64,000 nucleotides of DNA from contig NC_134398.1 of the NCBI RefSeq assembly GCF_050003625.1, positions 79,702,003-79,766,002 on the forward strand, read 5' to 3'. How positions within the stretch are numbered: the stretch's first letter is position 1; every line of letters begins with the position of its first letter. The notes under the pieces were generated by a model. The model made no database searches. It was not told the DNA's origin and saw only the letters and a list, made by a program, of their open reading frames with translations. Both the position numbers and the translations under genes were made by a program. Positions 9,324-20,940 of this stretch are shown one piece after another. The stretch comes from Haematobia irritans (lineage: Eukaryota > Arthropoda > Insecta > Diptera > Muscidae).

Positions 9324-11570
9324 AACAAGTATATACGGCCGTAAGTTCGGCCAGGCTGAAGCTTATGTACCCTCCATCATGGATTGCGTAGAAACTTCTT
9401 CTAAACACTGCCATCCACAATCGAATTACTTAAGTTGCGGTAACGCTTGCCGATGGCAAGGTATCTTAAAACCTCCTAACACCATCTTCTAAAATGTATG
9501 TAAGTCCATACGTGGTATATATTAAATCAAAAAAGATCGATCCAATACGTATATAATTCAGTTTGACAAATTAGAAATAAAATTTTGACAAAATTTTCTA
9601 CAGAAATAAAATTTTAACAAAATTTTCTATAGAAATAAAATTTTCACAAAATTTTCTATAGAAATAAACTTTTGGTAGATTATTTTTGGCTCGAGTGGCA
9701 ACCATGATTATGAACAGAATAAAATTTGAATAAAATTTTCTATAGAAATACAATTTTGACAATGATGAAAATTTTATTATGAACCGAATAAAATTTTAAC
9801 AAAATTTTCTCTAGAAATAAAATTTTGACAAAATTTTCTATAGAAATAAAATTTTGACAAAATTTTCTATAGAAATAAAAGTTTGGTAGACTATTTTTGG
9901 CTCCAGTGGCAACCATGATTATGAACAGAATAAAATTTGAATAAAATTTTCTATAGAAATACAATTTTGACAATGATGAAAATTTTATTATGAACCGAAT
10001 AAAATTTTAACAAAATTTTCTCTAGAAATAAAATTTTGACAAAATTTTCTATAGAAATAAAATTTTGACAAAATTTTCTATAGAAATAAAAGTTTGGTAG
10101 ACTATTTTTGGCTCTAGTGGCAACCATGATTATGAACCGATATGGACCAATTTTTGTGTGATTGGACCAATTTTGGTATGGTTGTTAGCGGCCATATACT
10201 AACACCACGTTCCTAATTTGAACCGGATCGGATGAATTTTGCTCCTCCAAGAGGCTCCGGAGGTCAAATCTGGAGTACGTTTTATATGGGGGCTATATAT
10301 AATTATGGACCGATGTGGACCAATTTTTGCACAGTTGTTAGAGACCATATACCAACACCATGTACCAAATCTCAGCCGGATCGGATGCAATTTGCTTCTC
10401 TTTGAGGCTTCGCAAGCCAAATCTGGAGATCGGTTTATATGGGGTCTATATACAATTATGGACCGATGTTGACCAATTTTTGCATGGTTGTTAGAGACCA
10501 TATACCAACATCATGTAGCGAATTTCAGGCGGATCGGATGAAATTTGCTTCTCTTTGAGGCTCCGCAAGCCAAATCTGGGGATCGGTTTATATGGGGGAT
10601 ATATATAATTATGGACCGATGTGGACCAATTTTTGCATGATTGTTAGAGACCATATACCAACACCATGTACCAAATTTCAGCCGGATCGGATGAAATATG
10701 CTTCTCTTAGAGGCTCTACAAGCCAAATCTGGGGATCGGTTTATATGGGGGCTATATATAATTAAGGACCGATATGGACCAATTTTTGCATGGTTGTTAG
10801 AGACCATATACCAACATCATGTACCAAATTTCAGCCGGATCGGATGAAATGTTCTTCTCTTTGAGGCTCCGCAAGCCAAATCTGGGGATCGGTTTATATG
10901 GGCGCTATATATAATTACGGACCGATGTGGACCAATTTTGGCATGGTTGTTAGAGATCATATACTAACACCATGTACCAAATTTCAGCCGGATCGGATGA
11001 AATTTGCTTCTCTTTTAGGCTCCGCAAGCCAAATCTGGGGATCGGTTTATATGGGGGCTATATATAATTATGGACCGATGTGGACCAATTTTTGCATGGT
11101 TGTTAGAGACCATATACCAACACCATGTACCAAATTTCAGCCGGATCGGATGAAATATGCTTCTGTTAGAGGCTCCACAAGCCAAATCTGAGGGTCCCTT
11201 TATATGGGGGCTATACGTAAAAGTGGACCGATATGGCCCATTTTCAATACCAACCGACCTACATCGATAACAACTACTTGTGCCAAGTTTCAAGTCGATA
11301 GCTTGTTTCGTTCGAAAGTTAGCGTGATTTCAACAGACGGACGGACGGACGGACGGACGGACGGACGGACGGACGGACGGACGGACGGACGGACGGACGG
11401 ACGGACGGACGGACGGACGGACGGACGGACGGACATGCTTAGATCGACTCAGAATTTCACCACGACCCAGAATATATATACTTTATGGGGTCTTAGAGCA
11501 ATATTTCGATGTGTTACAAACGGAATGACAAAGTTAATATACCCCCATCCTATGATGGAGGGTATAAAAA
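9324..11570 (-). mobile_element. Family A element (DINE/Helentron-like), complete
   Basis: Read from 11570 downward: a TATACCCTCCATCATAGG head hairpin, an ATTCTGAGTCGATCTAAGC segment, the ACGG microsatellite (11336-11434), about seven copies of a roughly 153-bp repeat (10150-11215), the 29-bp array (about 9570-10110), and the tail with TTCGGCCTGGCCGAA and ACGGCCGT before ACTTGTTT. The order matches Drosophila INE-1/DINE-1, which are non-autonomous Helitron relatives. No helicase is encoded; open frames are read through the 153-bp repeats. Confidence 0.8.
11336..11434. repeat. (ACGG)n microsatellite, about 24 units
   Basis: Uninterrupted GACG/ACGG repeat at the position where every A and D element carries a GTCC-type tract. 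Other copies in the window have only 3-8 units, so this one has expanded. Confidence 0.95.
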
Positions 11571-12865
11571 GATCGATCAAATACGTAATTCAGTTTGACA
11601 AAATTTTCTATAGACATAAAAAAATTTTAACAAAATTTTCTATAGAAACAAAATTTTCACAAAATTTTCTATAGAAAGAAAATTTTGATAAAATTTTCTA
11701 CAGAAATAAAATTTTAACAAACTTTTCTATAGAAATAAAATTTTAACAAATTTTTTTATAGAAATAAAATTTTGACTAAATTTTCTATAGAAATAAAATT
11801 TTGACAACATTTTCTATAGAAGTAAAATTTGGAACTCAAAAATCTATAGAAATAAAATTTGGAAAAAATTTTCTATAGAAATAAAATTTTGACAACATTT
11901 TCTATAGAAATAAAATTTTAACAAAAATTTTCTATAGAAATAAAATTTTAACAAAATTTTCTATAGAAATAAAATTTTGGTAAATTATTTTTGGCTCGAG
12001 TCGCAACCATGATTATGAACCGATATCATATGCTGACACCACGTACCAAATTTCAGCCGGATCGGATGAAATTTGCTTCTCTTAGAGACTCCACAAGCCA
12101 AATCGGGGGATCGTTTTATATGGAGGCTATACATAATTATGGACCGATGTGGACCAATTTTTGCATGGTTGTTAGAGACCATATACTAACACCATGTGCC
12201 AAATTTCAACCGGATCGGATGAATTTTGCTCCTCTAAGAGGCTCCGGAGGTCAAATCTGGGGATCGGCTTATATGGGGGCTATATATAATTATGGATCGA
12301 TATGGACCAATTTTGGCATGGTTGTTAGAGACAATATACTAACACCATGTACCAAATTTCAGCCGGATCGGATGAAATTTGCTTCTCTTAGAGCAATCGC
12401 AAGCCAAATTTGGGGGTCCGTTTATATGGGGGCTATACGTAAAAGTGGACCGATATGGATCAATTTTTGCATGGTTGTTAGACACCATATACTAACACCA
12501 TGTACCAAATTTCAGCCGGATCGGATGAAATTTGCTTCTCTTAGAGCAATCGCAAGCCAAATTTGGGAGTCCGTTTATATGGGGGCTATACGTAAAAGTG
12601 GACCGATATGGCCCATTTGCAATACCATCTGACCTACATCAATAACAACTACTTGTGCCAAGTTTCAAGTCGATAGCTTGTTTCGTTCGAAAGTTAGCGT
12701 GATTTCAACAGACGGACGGACGGACGGACATGCTTAGATCGACTCAGAATTTCACCACGACCCAGAATATATATACTTTATGGGGTCTTAGAGCAATATT
12801 TCGATGTGTTACAAACGGAATGACAAAGTTAATATACCCCCATCCTATGGTGGAGGGTATAAAAA
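11571..12865 (-). mobile_element. Second family A body and head, tandem, without its own tail
   Basis: Starts inside the body (GATCGATCAAATACG), runs through a 29-bp array (11583-11980), about four 153-bp repeats and a short ACGG tract, and ends in the same head hairpin (CCATCCTATGGTGGAGGGTA). With 9119-11570 this gives two heads and two tails in one tandem array. Confidence 0.75.
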
Positions 12866-13139
12866 CAAAGTTTAGTTTTCCTATTCAAAAGGGAGACCAA
12901 AAATAAAGGTGAAATGATATTTAGTACAAAATTATTCCTTAACAAACATTCTCGTATTAGTTTGTGTTACTAAATGCGATAAATATATTTGGTTTGAACA
13001 AATTTTGTTTAAGATCAAAAAATAATAGCTATCGTTAAAAATACCTGTAGGATTCGATAGAAAAAATATTCATTTTTTATGCTCGACTTACGAAAATAAT
13101 TTATAATTTCAATAAAAGAACATAGACATGGTTGGGTTA
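12866..13139. other. Unassigned AT-rich sequence
   Basis: Nothing recognised between the family A head and the B remnant. Confidence 0.4.
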
Positions 13140-13292
13140 AAATTTCTCCAAACATTAGTAGTTTTTGGGTCAGAGCGCTTCCACAGTATTTGTTCACATA
13201 AAGCAAACATTATAATGTTTTGGCAATATCCTGAAAAATATGCTTGGGACATATGTTAGAGAAGCGATTTATTTTGAGGGTGTTGAAATCTG
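13140..13292 (+). repeat. Family B right-end remnant
   Basis: Decayed copy of the B right end, ending ATATGTTAGAGAAGCGATTTATTTTGAGGG with GTGTT in place of the usual GTGTA. About 13345-13545 next to it matches part of repeat L. Confidence 0.55.
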
Positions 13293-13661
13293 ATTCGCAG
13301 ACGAGGTTATTGTGTGTACACCGCCTAGCCAATGTGAGTTCTGCGCAGTGTTGAGAGTTGTTTGTCGAAAAATCGCTAGATTTGCCAAAAAAATGCTAAA
13401 AATAGCTAGAAAAAGAGCTAAATTTGCTTGCATCAAAAATCACATTTTTTATTGAAATTTAAGAAACTTAAAAGTTCAATTTCACTTAAATTGCATAGTA
13501 ATTTAATTGTATTCATTTTAATTGTACTTCTGTGACACTATTTTTATTGCTATCACAAATTTTTACTTGAAGTCCTTCGTTTACACCAAGGAAGAACATT
13601 TTACCCAGTAAAAACTTGCAGGAGGTGACCATAGGCGTAGGAACTCCTCTGGGAAGGGGGC

Positions 13662-14779
13662 TTAGGTTATGCTTGGTTAAAGTGGCAGCCCGATTAAGTT
13701 TGAGACTCACTTAGACTATTCAGTCCATTGTGATTCCACATTTAACTAAAAGTACCTATCACATATGGGCACTTCTAGTTTTAACCACTGAATCTTCTCT
13801 ATTGTCTTCTTTTATTGAATCAACCAGATTGTTCCAAAAACATAAACAGACTGCTTAAGTTTACGTTTTCCAGGTCCGTCAGTAATCTAAAGCTATATGT
13901 CCCTAAAATTCGCTTACGTCTTACACAAAATGCAGGACACTCACACAAGATTCCTTTTCCTCCGCATCATGACAGCTCATACAATAGTCATTATAACAGA
14001 TTCTAGTTCCCCTGGAATATGTAAGGTAGTTCCTAGCCTTGCTAACTCATCTGCTTCGCAGTTCCCCGGTATGTTCCTATGGCCAGGCACCCATTTTAGG
14101 TGAATATTGTACTGCTCAGTCATCTCGTTGAGAGATTTGCGGCAGTCGATGGCCGTTTTCGTGTTAAGGAACACAGAGCCCAAGGATTTTATTGCAGGTT
14201 GACTGTCTGAGTATATATTAATGCCAATATTTATTTGAACATTACTTCTCAGCCAATTCACCACCTCTCTTTTTGCTAATATTTCAGCCTGCAAAACACT
14301 ACAGTGATTAAATAATCTTTTCGCTATTCGAATTTCCGGATGTTTAGAATATACTCCGAAACCCACTTGCCCATCCAATTTGGAGCCATCAGTGTAGAAA
14401 TCTATATAACATATCGTTTATTCCCCGGGGTCTGTGTACACCACGTCTCACTGTTGGGAATTAGACTTTCAAACTTTTTGTCGAAAAGTGGTTTCGCCAG
14501 AGTGTAATCCACTACGTTAGGCACGTCTGGCATTATTTTGAGGACCGAACTGTGAACGTACATTTTTTCCGACCACAGCGAAAGCTCGCGCAACCGCACA
14601 GCCGTTGTTGCAGCTGACTGTTTTGCCAAAATGTCTAAAGACAATAGATGCAGCATGACATTAAGGGAATCTGTTTCTGTCTTACTGAATGCGCCTGAGA
14701 TACACAAGCACGCCATACGCTGAACTTTATGTAAACCTGTCGGTTGCTGAAGTGCTGGCCACCAGACAACAAAATCATA
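13662..14779 (-). pseudogene. Non-LTR retrotransposon, RNase H and 3' UTR (3' part)
   Basis: Continues, on the minus strand, the reverse transcriptase of 16476-16715 after the B3 insertion. The C-terminal part of the RT region reads WWPALQQPTGLHKVQRMACL. RNase H follows, with its first Asp in FYTDGS, EIL after CSVLQA, the Asp of IYSDSQPA and the PGHRNIPGNCEADELA block. A small insertion near 14390-14400 breaks the frame just before FYTDGS. The 3' UTR (13662-13740) holds the GTGGCAGCCCGATT...GACTATTCAGTCCATTGTG segment and ends in a TTAGGTTATGCTTGG tail. RNase H places it among RNase H-bearing clades such as I, Loa or R1-like; I cannot choose. Confidence 0.85.
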
Positions 14780-15935
14780 TACACTGTTAGAAAAATATGT
14801 TTTTCATATGTTCCGATATAATCAAAATGTGTTTCGGGCACAATTTTAAAACACAATATATTTATGTACAAACATGTAATGTTCCTAAACTAACACTAAA
14901 TTTTTTGGGACATCTATGTTAATATGTTAGAATATATTATGTTTGGGGCATGAATGTTTCATAAAAATCATATGTGTGAATGCAAACATATATAAATTTA
15001 CAAATTTCGACTAACCATATATATGTTGTGATATTTTATTCAAAGCGACAGAGAGAGAGTATAGAGAAAGAAATAGAGATGGAAACCGGGAGAGTTGACG
15101 AAAGATATCAACATAACACAGCGAAAGAATCAAAAGAGAACAATTTCTGTGAAACCGCTTGTATGTTGTTTCGCAAAATTGTTTTATGATAAAGCCAAAA
15201 ATTTGATATGCTTAAGTCTAAATATTATTTAATTTGAATAAAGAGAATAGACATTCGGAACCAAGAGAACAGACATTTGAAAAACAAACAGCAAATGTTT
15301 TCGCCTTTAGAGCAGCATTTTATGTGTGTGGACATGTGTTTTGTTTATCATTTTGGCATTATGGGCACAATTTTTTTCTTGGTTCGTTAAAAGAAATCAG
15401 GGGTCTTCATAAAAATAACGAAAGGGCACTATACTCTTTTTAGAGTTGGGACAATAAAATGAAATAAGGAGGAAATAGTGAAAAATTACACAGTAAAACG
15501 TATAAAAACAAAGTTTAGTTCCTCTTTATTAATAAGTAGTCCACGAGGAGTTGACGAACACCTTCAAATATAAAAGCGGGCATTAAGTTCGAGTTTTGCA
15601 GCTAAAACAATTTAAAAAGTTTATTTTCTTTAAAATGAATTATTAAAGAAAAATGAAAGGCATTTTAGAGCGATGGTGTTAAATACTCCACATTTTTCTT
15701 TTGTTAGAGTTTTTGAATTCCTTCCAAATTTTAAAGTTTTGTACCAAAAACAGTTTTTTGTTACAAAATTGTTATTTTTGCAATAAAAAATAATATTTTA
15801 TCCAAAAATCGGTCAATTTCGTTTATATCAAGCACTGTTACTGGCTATAAATCTTTAATGTGGGTTAATTTCGAAGTTTCATTATAAAAATTTAATATAG
15901 AATAAATATAAATGTGTAAATTAAAAAAAGTGTTC

Positions 15936-16006
15936 GGTCGGAGCAGGGATTGAACCCACGACCCTTTGCATGAAAGGCATACATGTTAACCACTGCTCCA
16001 CGTGGC
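15936..16006 (-). other. tRNA-Ala(UGC)-like sequence in B3
   Basis: Read on the minus strand it has an A-box-like TGGTTAACATG, a TGC anticodon position and the B box GGGTTCAATCC. In sister copies the T arm (GTGGG/CCTGC) and anticodon arm pair well, but the acceptor stem does not. It is therefore tRNA-like rather than a working tRNA gene. Confidence 0.65.
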
Positions 16007-16121
16007 AAGCAAATGTATGTTTCTGTTAAATAATGTTATGTTTGCATGGGCTCGTGGGCGCTGCAAACTATGCTATATAAATGTAATTTATAACGACAAT
16101 TATCTACTGGTGACTATAACA

Positions 16122-16192
16122 GCTACGTAGTCCAGTGGATAGTGTGTTGGCTTACAAACTGTAGGGTCCTCGGTTCGATTCTCCGTGCAGGC
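16122..16192 (+). other. Second tRNA-like sequence in B3, divergent from the first
   Basis: A box TAGTCCAGTGGATAGTG, the loop CTTACAA (anticodon position TAC, valine-like) and B box GGTTCGATTCT. Stems pair poorly. It points away from the alanine-like copy, with a 115-bp spacer that contains CTATATAAAT. Confidence 0.6.
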
Positions 16193-16475
16193 GAAAGGTA
16201 AAATTTAAAAAATGTATAAAAGTGAAAAATTTTTTCAACATTATTTGTATTACAGAAAAAGGTGCCTAGAACTAAAATATTTCGTGGAAGTGAAAATTAC
16301 GAGTATGTTAGGCATTCCAAGTATATAATATTTTTGGGCTCAAAATGCTTCCAAACATATAATTTGTTCACATAAAACAAACATATTAATGTTTCGGCAG
16401 TATCCAATAATAAATGTGCTTCCTGCAAAATATGTTTGGAACATATGTTAAAGAAGCGATTTTTTTGAGGGTGTA

Positions 16476-16715
16476 ACATTATAGGCCTAAACACTGCCGT
16501 GTATAGCCAATGCACAATTGTCGGTTTTAGTCCCTACTTTTTATTATTGCCTTTTGGCACGAGTACAAAGCTACCGTGGTTTTTCTTGCCCTTTCTTCAA
16601 TATTAAGCTTAAAGCTTCCTGTCCAAAATAACGCAAAAGTATTTTGCATACTCACCAAGGGGAATTTCATTACCCCCTAGCCACATCGCCAGCGTATGCC
16701 ACAACAGGTAGCCCC
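16476..16715 (-). pseudogene. Non-LTR retrotransposon, reverse transcriptase part
   Basis: On the minus strand this reads the RT motif C region (expected YADD; here YAGD, so the first catalytic Asp is lost), then PLGEYAKYFCV, LDRKLSFKLNIEERARK and WLYTAVFRPIML, which joins the segment at 14779 once B3 is removed. The 5' end is truncated near 16715. Confidence 0.85.
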
Positions 16716-17775
16716 CCCAGAATTTTAAAACCTATTTACGATTTCCATTATTTTTTATAATATTAGACAAGTTAATAATACACTGTTAGAAAAATATGTT
16801 TTTCATATGTTCCGATATAAACAAAATGTGTTTCGGGCACAATTTTTAAACACAATATATTTAAGTGCAAACATGTAATGTTCCTAAACTAACACTAAAT
16901 GTTTGGGACATATATGTTAATATGTTAGAATATATTATGTTTGGGGCATGAATGTTTCATAAAAATAATATGTGTGAATGTAAACATATATAAATTTACA
17001 AATTTCGAGTAAACATATATATGTTGTGATATTTTATTCAGAGAGCGACAGAGAGAGAGAGAGAGAGAGTGTGTAGAGAAAGAAATAGAGATGGAAACCG
17101 GGAGGGTTGACGAAAGATATCAACATAACACAGCGAGAGAATCAAAAGAGAGCAATTTCTGTGAAACTGCTTGTATGTTGTTTCGGAAAGTCCAAATATT
17201 ATTTAATTTGAATACTCGTGTAAAGAGAATAGACATTCGGAAGCGGGCATTAAGTTCGAGTTTTGCTAAAAAATTGAAAAAGGTTATTTTCTTTAAAATG
17301 AATTATTAAAGAAAAGTAAAAGGCAAAACAGGGTCATTTTAGAACGGTAATGCCAACTTAATACCGGCCTTAAGGGTAAAAATGAAATTAAGTACAAAAC
17401 ACGATAAGTTTTAAATGCATTTAAAATGGTGTTAAATGCTAGTAAAAAACTGTTCACGGCTAACTAAATTTATGTGTATATTATAAAATTATTTATGTAT
17501 GTTTATACTCGACTCCACGTTCTTCTTTTGTTAGAGTTTTTGAATTCCTTCCAACATTTCAAGCTTTTATACCAAAAACAGTTTTTTGCTACAAAATTGT
17601 TATTTTTGCAATAAAAAAAAATTATCCAAAAGCTCAGTCCATTTCGTTTATATCAAGCACTGTTCTTTTCTGACTGTAAATCTTTAATAACACACATTTC
17701 GAAGTTTCATTGTAAAAATTTCATTTAATAATATAAAAATATAAATACAAAAATTAGAAAAAAAAATTGGTGTTC

Positions 17776-17846
17776 GGTCGGAGTAGGGATTGAACCCAGG
17801 ACCTTTTGCATGCAAGGCGGACATGCTAACCACTGCTCCACGTGGT
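17776..17846 (-). other. tRNA-Ala(UGC)-like sequence in B4
   Basis: Same layout as in B3, with TGGTTAGCATG, a TTGCATG anticodon loop and GGGTTCAATCC on the minus strand. Confidence 0.65.
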
Positions 17847-17961
17847 CAACAAATATATGTTTCTGTTGAATAATGTTTTGTTTGCATCGGCTCGTGGGCG
17901 CTGCAAACTATGCTATATAAATGTAACTTATAACGATAATTGTCTATTGGTAACTATAACA

Positions 17962-18031
17962 GCTACGTAGCCCAGTGGTAGTGTGTTGGCTTACAAATTG
18001 CATGGTTCCCGGTTCGATTCTCAGTCCAGGC
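17962..18031 (+). other. Second tRNA-like sequence in B4
   Basis: CTTACAA loop and GGTTCGATTCT B box, one base shorter in the D arm than in B3. Confidence 0.6.
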
Positions 18032-18369
18032 GAAAGGTAAAATTATAAAATTGAATAATTTCTTCAACATTATTTGTATTACAGAAAAAGGTGCCAAGAA
18101 CTAAAAAAATTCGTGGAAGTGAAAATTATGTGAGGGAATGAGCACAATCTTCTTTGGGGAAAATTCTTCGAAGCATATAATATTTTTGGGCTCAAAATGC
18201 TTCACAACATATATGTTCACATAAAACAAACATATTAATGTTTCGGCAGTATCCACTAATATATGTGCTTCCTGCAAAATATGTTTAGAACATATGTTAG
18301 AGAAGCGATTTTTTCTGAGGGTGTAAGAAAACAATGATCCGCTAAATACTTTCAAGCACAATCGATTTA

Positions 18370-18445
18370 CTTTGGTTGTGGTAGCAGTTGCCGATGGCAA
18401 TATATAGTTTTATTTCTTAACATTGTCTTCTAAATTGTAAGTTAG
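18370..18445 (-). repeat. Family A tail-region fragment
   Basis: Shares GCCGATGGCAA and TTAACATTGTCTTCTAAATTG with family A elements. Too short and diverged to trace further. Confidence 0.5.
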
Positions 18446-19239
18446 TTTCTTTATTATAAATGAATGTTTGAAGTCTTATATTTATGAAATAAAACTGTGG
18501 TTGAACTTTCGTTTTCGTTTAGTTTAATAACTAAATCTCCTTTATTATTTTGTTTAGTCAGACTTTTAGTCGTTTTAAAAAAATAGTAATTGATATAAAA
18601 ACCATTCTTTCACAAATGAAAATCTTAATAACGTTGAAAAAAAAAAACAAACGTTGCCAAAAACGTAGTGAATTTGTTTTTTTTTTTTTTTTTTTTTTTT
18701 TGGGGCCCAGAAGTGGTACAAAATTGGCGACGAATTTAACATGGACATATTTTCCCAAATAAATTATAAAAATTATTTTCTGTGCATTCAAACGATTGAC
18801 TGAAACAGTTGACCTCGAATATTTTCAAAAATTATCATATCTTCTAGAATGGATTTAATATTTTTGTGGCAAAATTTGAATAACTTGTACCATTTTATTA
18901 ATTATTACTATTATTTTAACCTATTTAAAAAAATACCCATTAAAAATATGAAAAATTAGTTATATAAAATTGCATTAAAATCTTCCTGTGTAGTCAAAAT
19001 AATTAACTTATTTGTGAGGACATTTTTAGAAGTGCTTTAAAGTTGTACCTTCACTTCCAAATTCCCTAATGTTTTTGCTGGGAAAAAGAGTGAAACTACT
19101 TTTAGTTGCTTTATTATAAATTAATTGTCTAGTTATGTTCAAGTCTGATTTTTTATTCATTTTTATAAAATAAAACATTAATTGAACCTACAACTTCAGT
19201 CTATTAATTTATAGCTGGGGGGCTACAGTCCCCCCTAGT
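18446..19239. other. Unassigned AT-rich sequence with a T24 tract
   Basis: No gene or named repeat was recognised. A run of about 24 T lies at 18679-18702. The stretches near 18455-18515 and 19110-19185 are diverged copies of each other. Confidence 0.4.
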
Positions 19240-20349
19240 ATAATTGTCTAGCTACACTAACGGAGGTAACACACAGTTATAAACTGGTTTTAATCATCAA
19301 TAAATCCAAATGTTTTAGAAAATATCAATATGTTTCGTTTTAATTGGTTTACGCAAACAAACATATTGTTATCCAATTTTCGTAAATGTAATTCCATTCT
19401 CAATATGCGTGTATACAATGCTTTGATCCTATCAATACGGTATTCTTTATTGTATTTTTGATGTTAAAAAACTAATACCATATTAAAAACTTTATTTAAT
19501 TTTTTCTTGCATACACTGAAAAAAGCATTTCCGGTTCCAAAGATTTTGTCTTTACACTAATTTTGTCTTTACACTAATTAAATTTATTCGTTTTTTCAGT
19601 TTTTTCTTCATGAGCTTTCAAAGTCCCTTAAAAACGTGCTAACGACAACTTAAATTTCCAAATTCAGAAATTATCCTATGTATCAAGTAAAAAACGTCTT
19701 TAAAATAAAGAGTTGAAAAACGTCTTCTATTTTTTTAACGCTTTTTTAAATTTAATTCATTTTTAAGAATTTTCAGAATTGACCTTAGTCTAAAAAAAAA
19801 TTCTTTCATGTCAAGATTACCCATTTTTAAGTTTAATCACTTAACTATAAGACTTCCCTAATAAGTTTTTCGACTTTTGGAAAAGGAAAAAACATAATAT
19901 AAGAGAAATACACACGTTCGTATTTTAAGGACATGAAATCATTGGCCTCACAACAATATTTTTTCAATGTACAAAGAAATCCGCATCTAATTTTTTAACT
20001 TAGTAATAAAACAATAACTTGAGAACGTTATAATAACATAATAAGGAAACCATAAACGAGTCAAAAACTTTACATCAAGGTGTATTTTCTGCAAAACTGT
20101 CCCACATAATGGCGGAAATCATTGTTAATGTTTCAATTGAGCTTTGAAATATATGAAAAGCCTTAACCTGGCAGCAAGGGTTAGATAAAAACGCCGTTTT
20201 GACCATATTTCAATAGAAACATGTCGAAAATAAAAAAGCTAAAAATTGCTAAAAGTGTCACGAAAAAAAAGCTGAATGAATTTTTTTTTCGCTAAACGAC
20301 TTCCAAAAAAGTCAGATCTAGCGGGAAAATGGCTAAACTGGCAACGCTG
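19240..20349 (-). repeat. Interspersed repeat L, copy 2, containing a K element
   Basis: Reverse complement of 5157-6486. Its 5' terminus on the minus strand reads CAGCGTTGCCAGTTTAGCC, a style of end seen in hAT elements. No coding region or clear target duplication was found. Confidence 0.5.
19514..19969 (+). mobile_element. Family K MITE (456 bp) nested in L
   Basis: Left end CACTGAAAAAAGCATTTCC; right end, inward, CATTGAAAAAATATTGTTG; TA on both sides (19512-19513, 19970-19971). Copy L1 carries the same element broken by a deletion. Confidence 0.75.
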
Positions 20350-20940
20350 GTTCTGCATGATAGTTACCGTTAAAAATTGGAAGTTCAAATATGTAATAAG
20401 TGAGCCTGAAATATTAGACCATCATTCACGAAGAGACTGATTGTAAGTTTAACCATTACAAATAAATTCATTTTAATTTTCATACAAATCCTCTTATGAA
20501 TATTGTTAATCTTTTTCTGTAATCTATCTGAAAATACATAACTAGAGACAATGACATTATTATGGTCCCATTCTATGGTGGAGATGATATTTACATATAC
20601 TAATGCCAAATACTTCCTCTGGAAATAATATTCACTTAAGGCTTTTCACTCGCATTGGCTATATCACTGAGAACCGAAAATATTTGAATTAATTGTATGG
20701 TGGACGTATTCATTAACGACATTAACGTACACTGACTTCACAATGCATGCAATTATAAGAATTATTCTGTGAGACAATTATGGGTTTGGTCCTTAGCGTA
20801 TTTGATGAAGCGTATACAAGCATTGTAGGATCGAAGAATTCCAGACCTACAATTAAACGTTTCCATTAAATGAGGAATATATTTTTATTATGGCATGTAT
20901 TTGTAGTTATGCTCAAAATAATAGATACGTTTATATAATA
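20350..20940. other. Unassigned sequence
   Basis: No gene, RNA or repeat recognised. The short minus-strand open frame of 74 codons has no feature that supports it. Confidence 0.4.

Larger units (their letters stand above)
14782..16473 (+). mobile_element. Family B element (B3), full length, nested in the retrotransposon
   Basis: Ends CACTGTTAGAAAAATATG and (right, inward) CACCCTCAAAAAAATCGC, with TA at 14780-14781 and 16474-16475. The retrotransposon reading frame resumes across it, so the boundaries are exact. It holds repeated ACATATGT-type motifs at both ends, a GAGA-rich tract, and a divergent pair of tRNA-like sequences. No transposase seen. Confidence 0.85.
16781..18323 (+). mobile_element. 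Family B element (B4), full length
   Basis: CACTGTTAGAAAAATATG to GATTTTTTCTGAGGGTG with TA on both sides (16779-16780, 18324-18325). It is shorter than B3 in the middle but has both tRNA-like sequences in the same places. A GA tract lies at 17048-17070. Confidence 0.85.

Noticed and set aside
16122..16192. A functional tRNA-Val gene
   Set aside because: The acceptor and T stems pair poorly and every copy sits at the same place in a transposable element, so it is listed as tRNA-like only.
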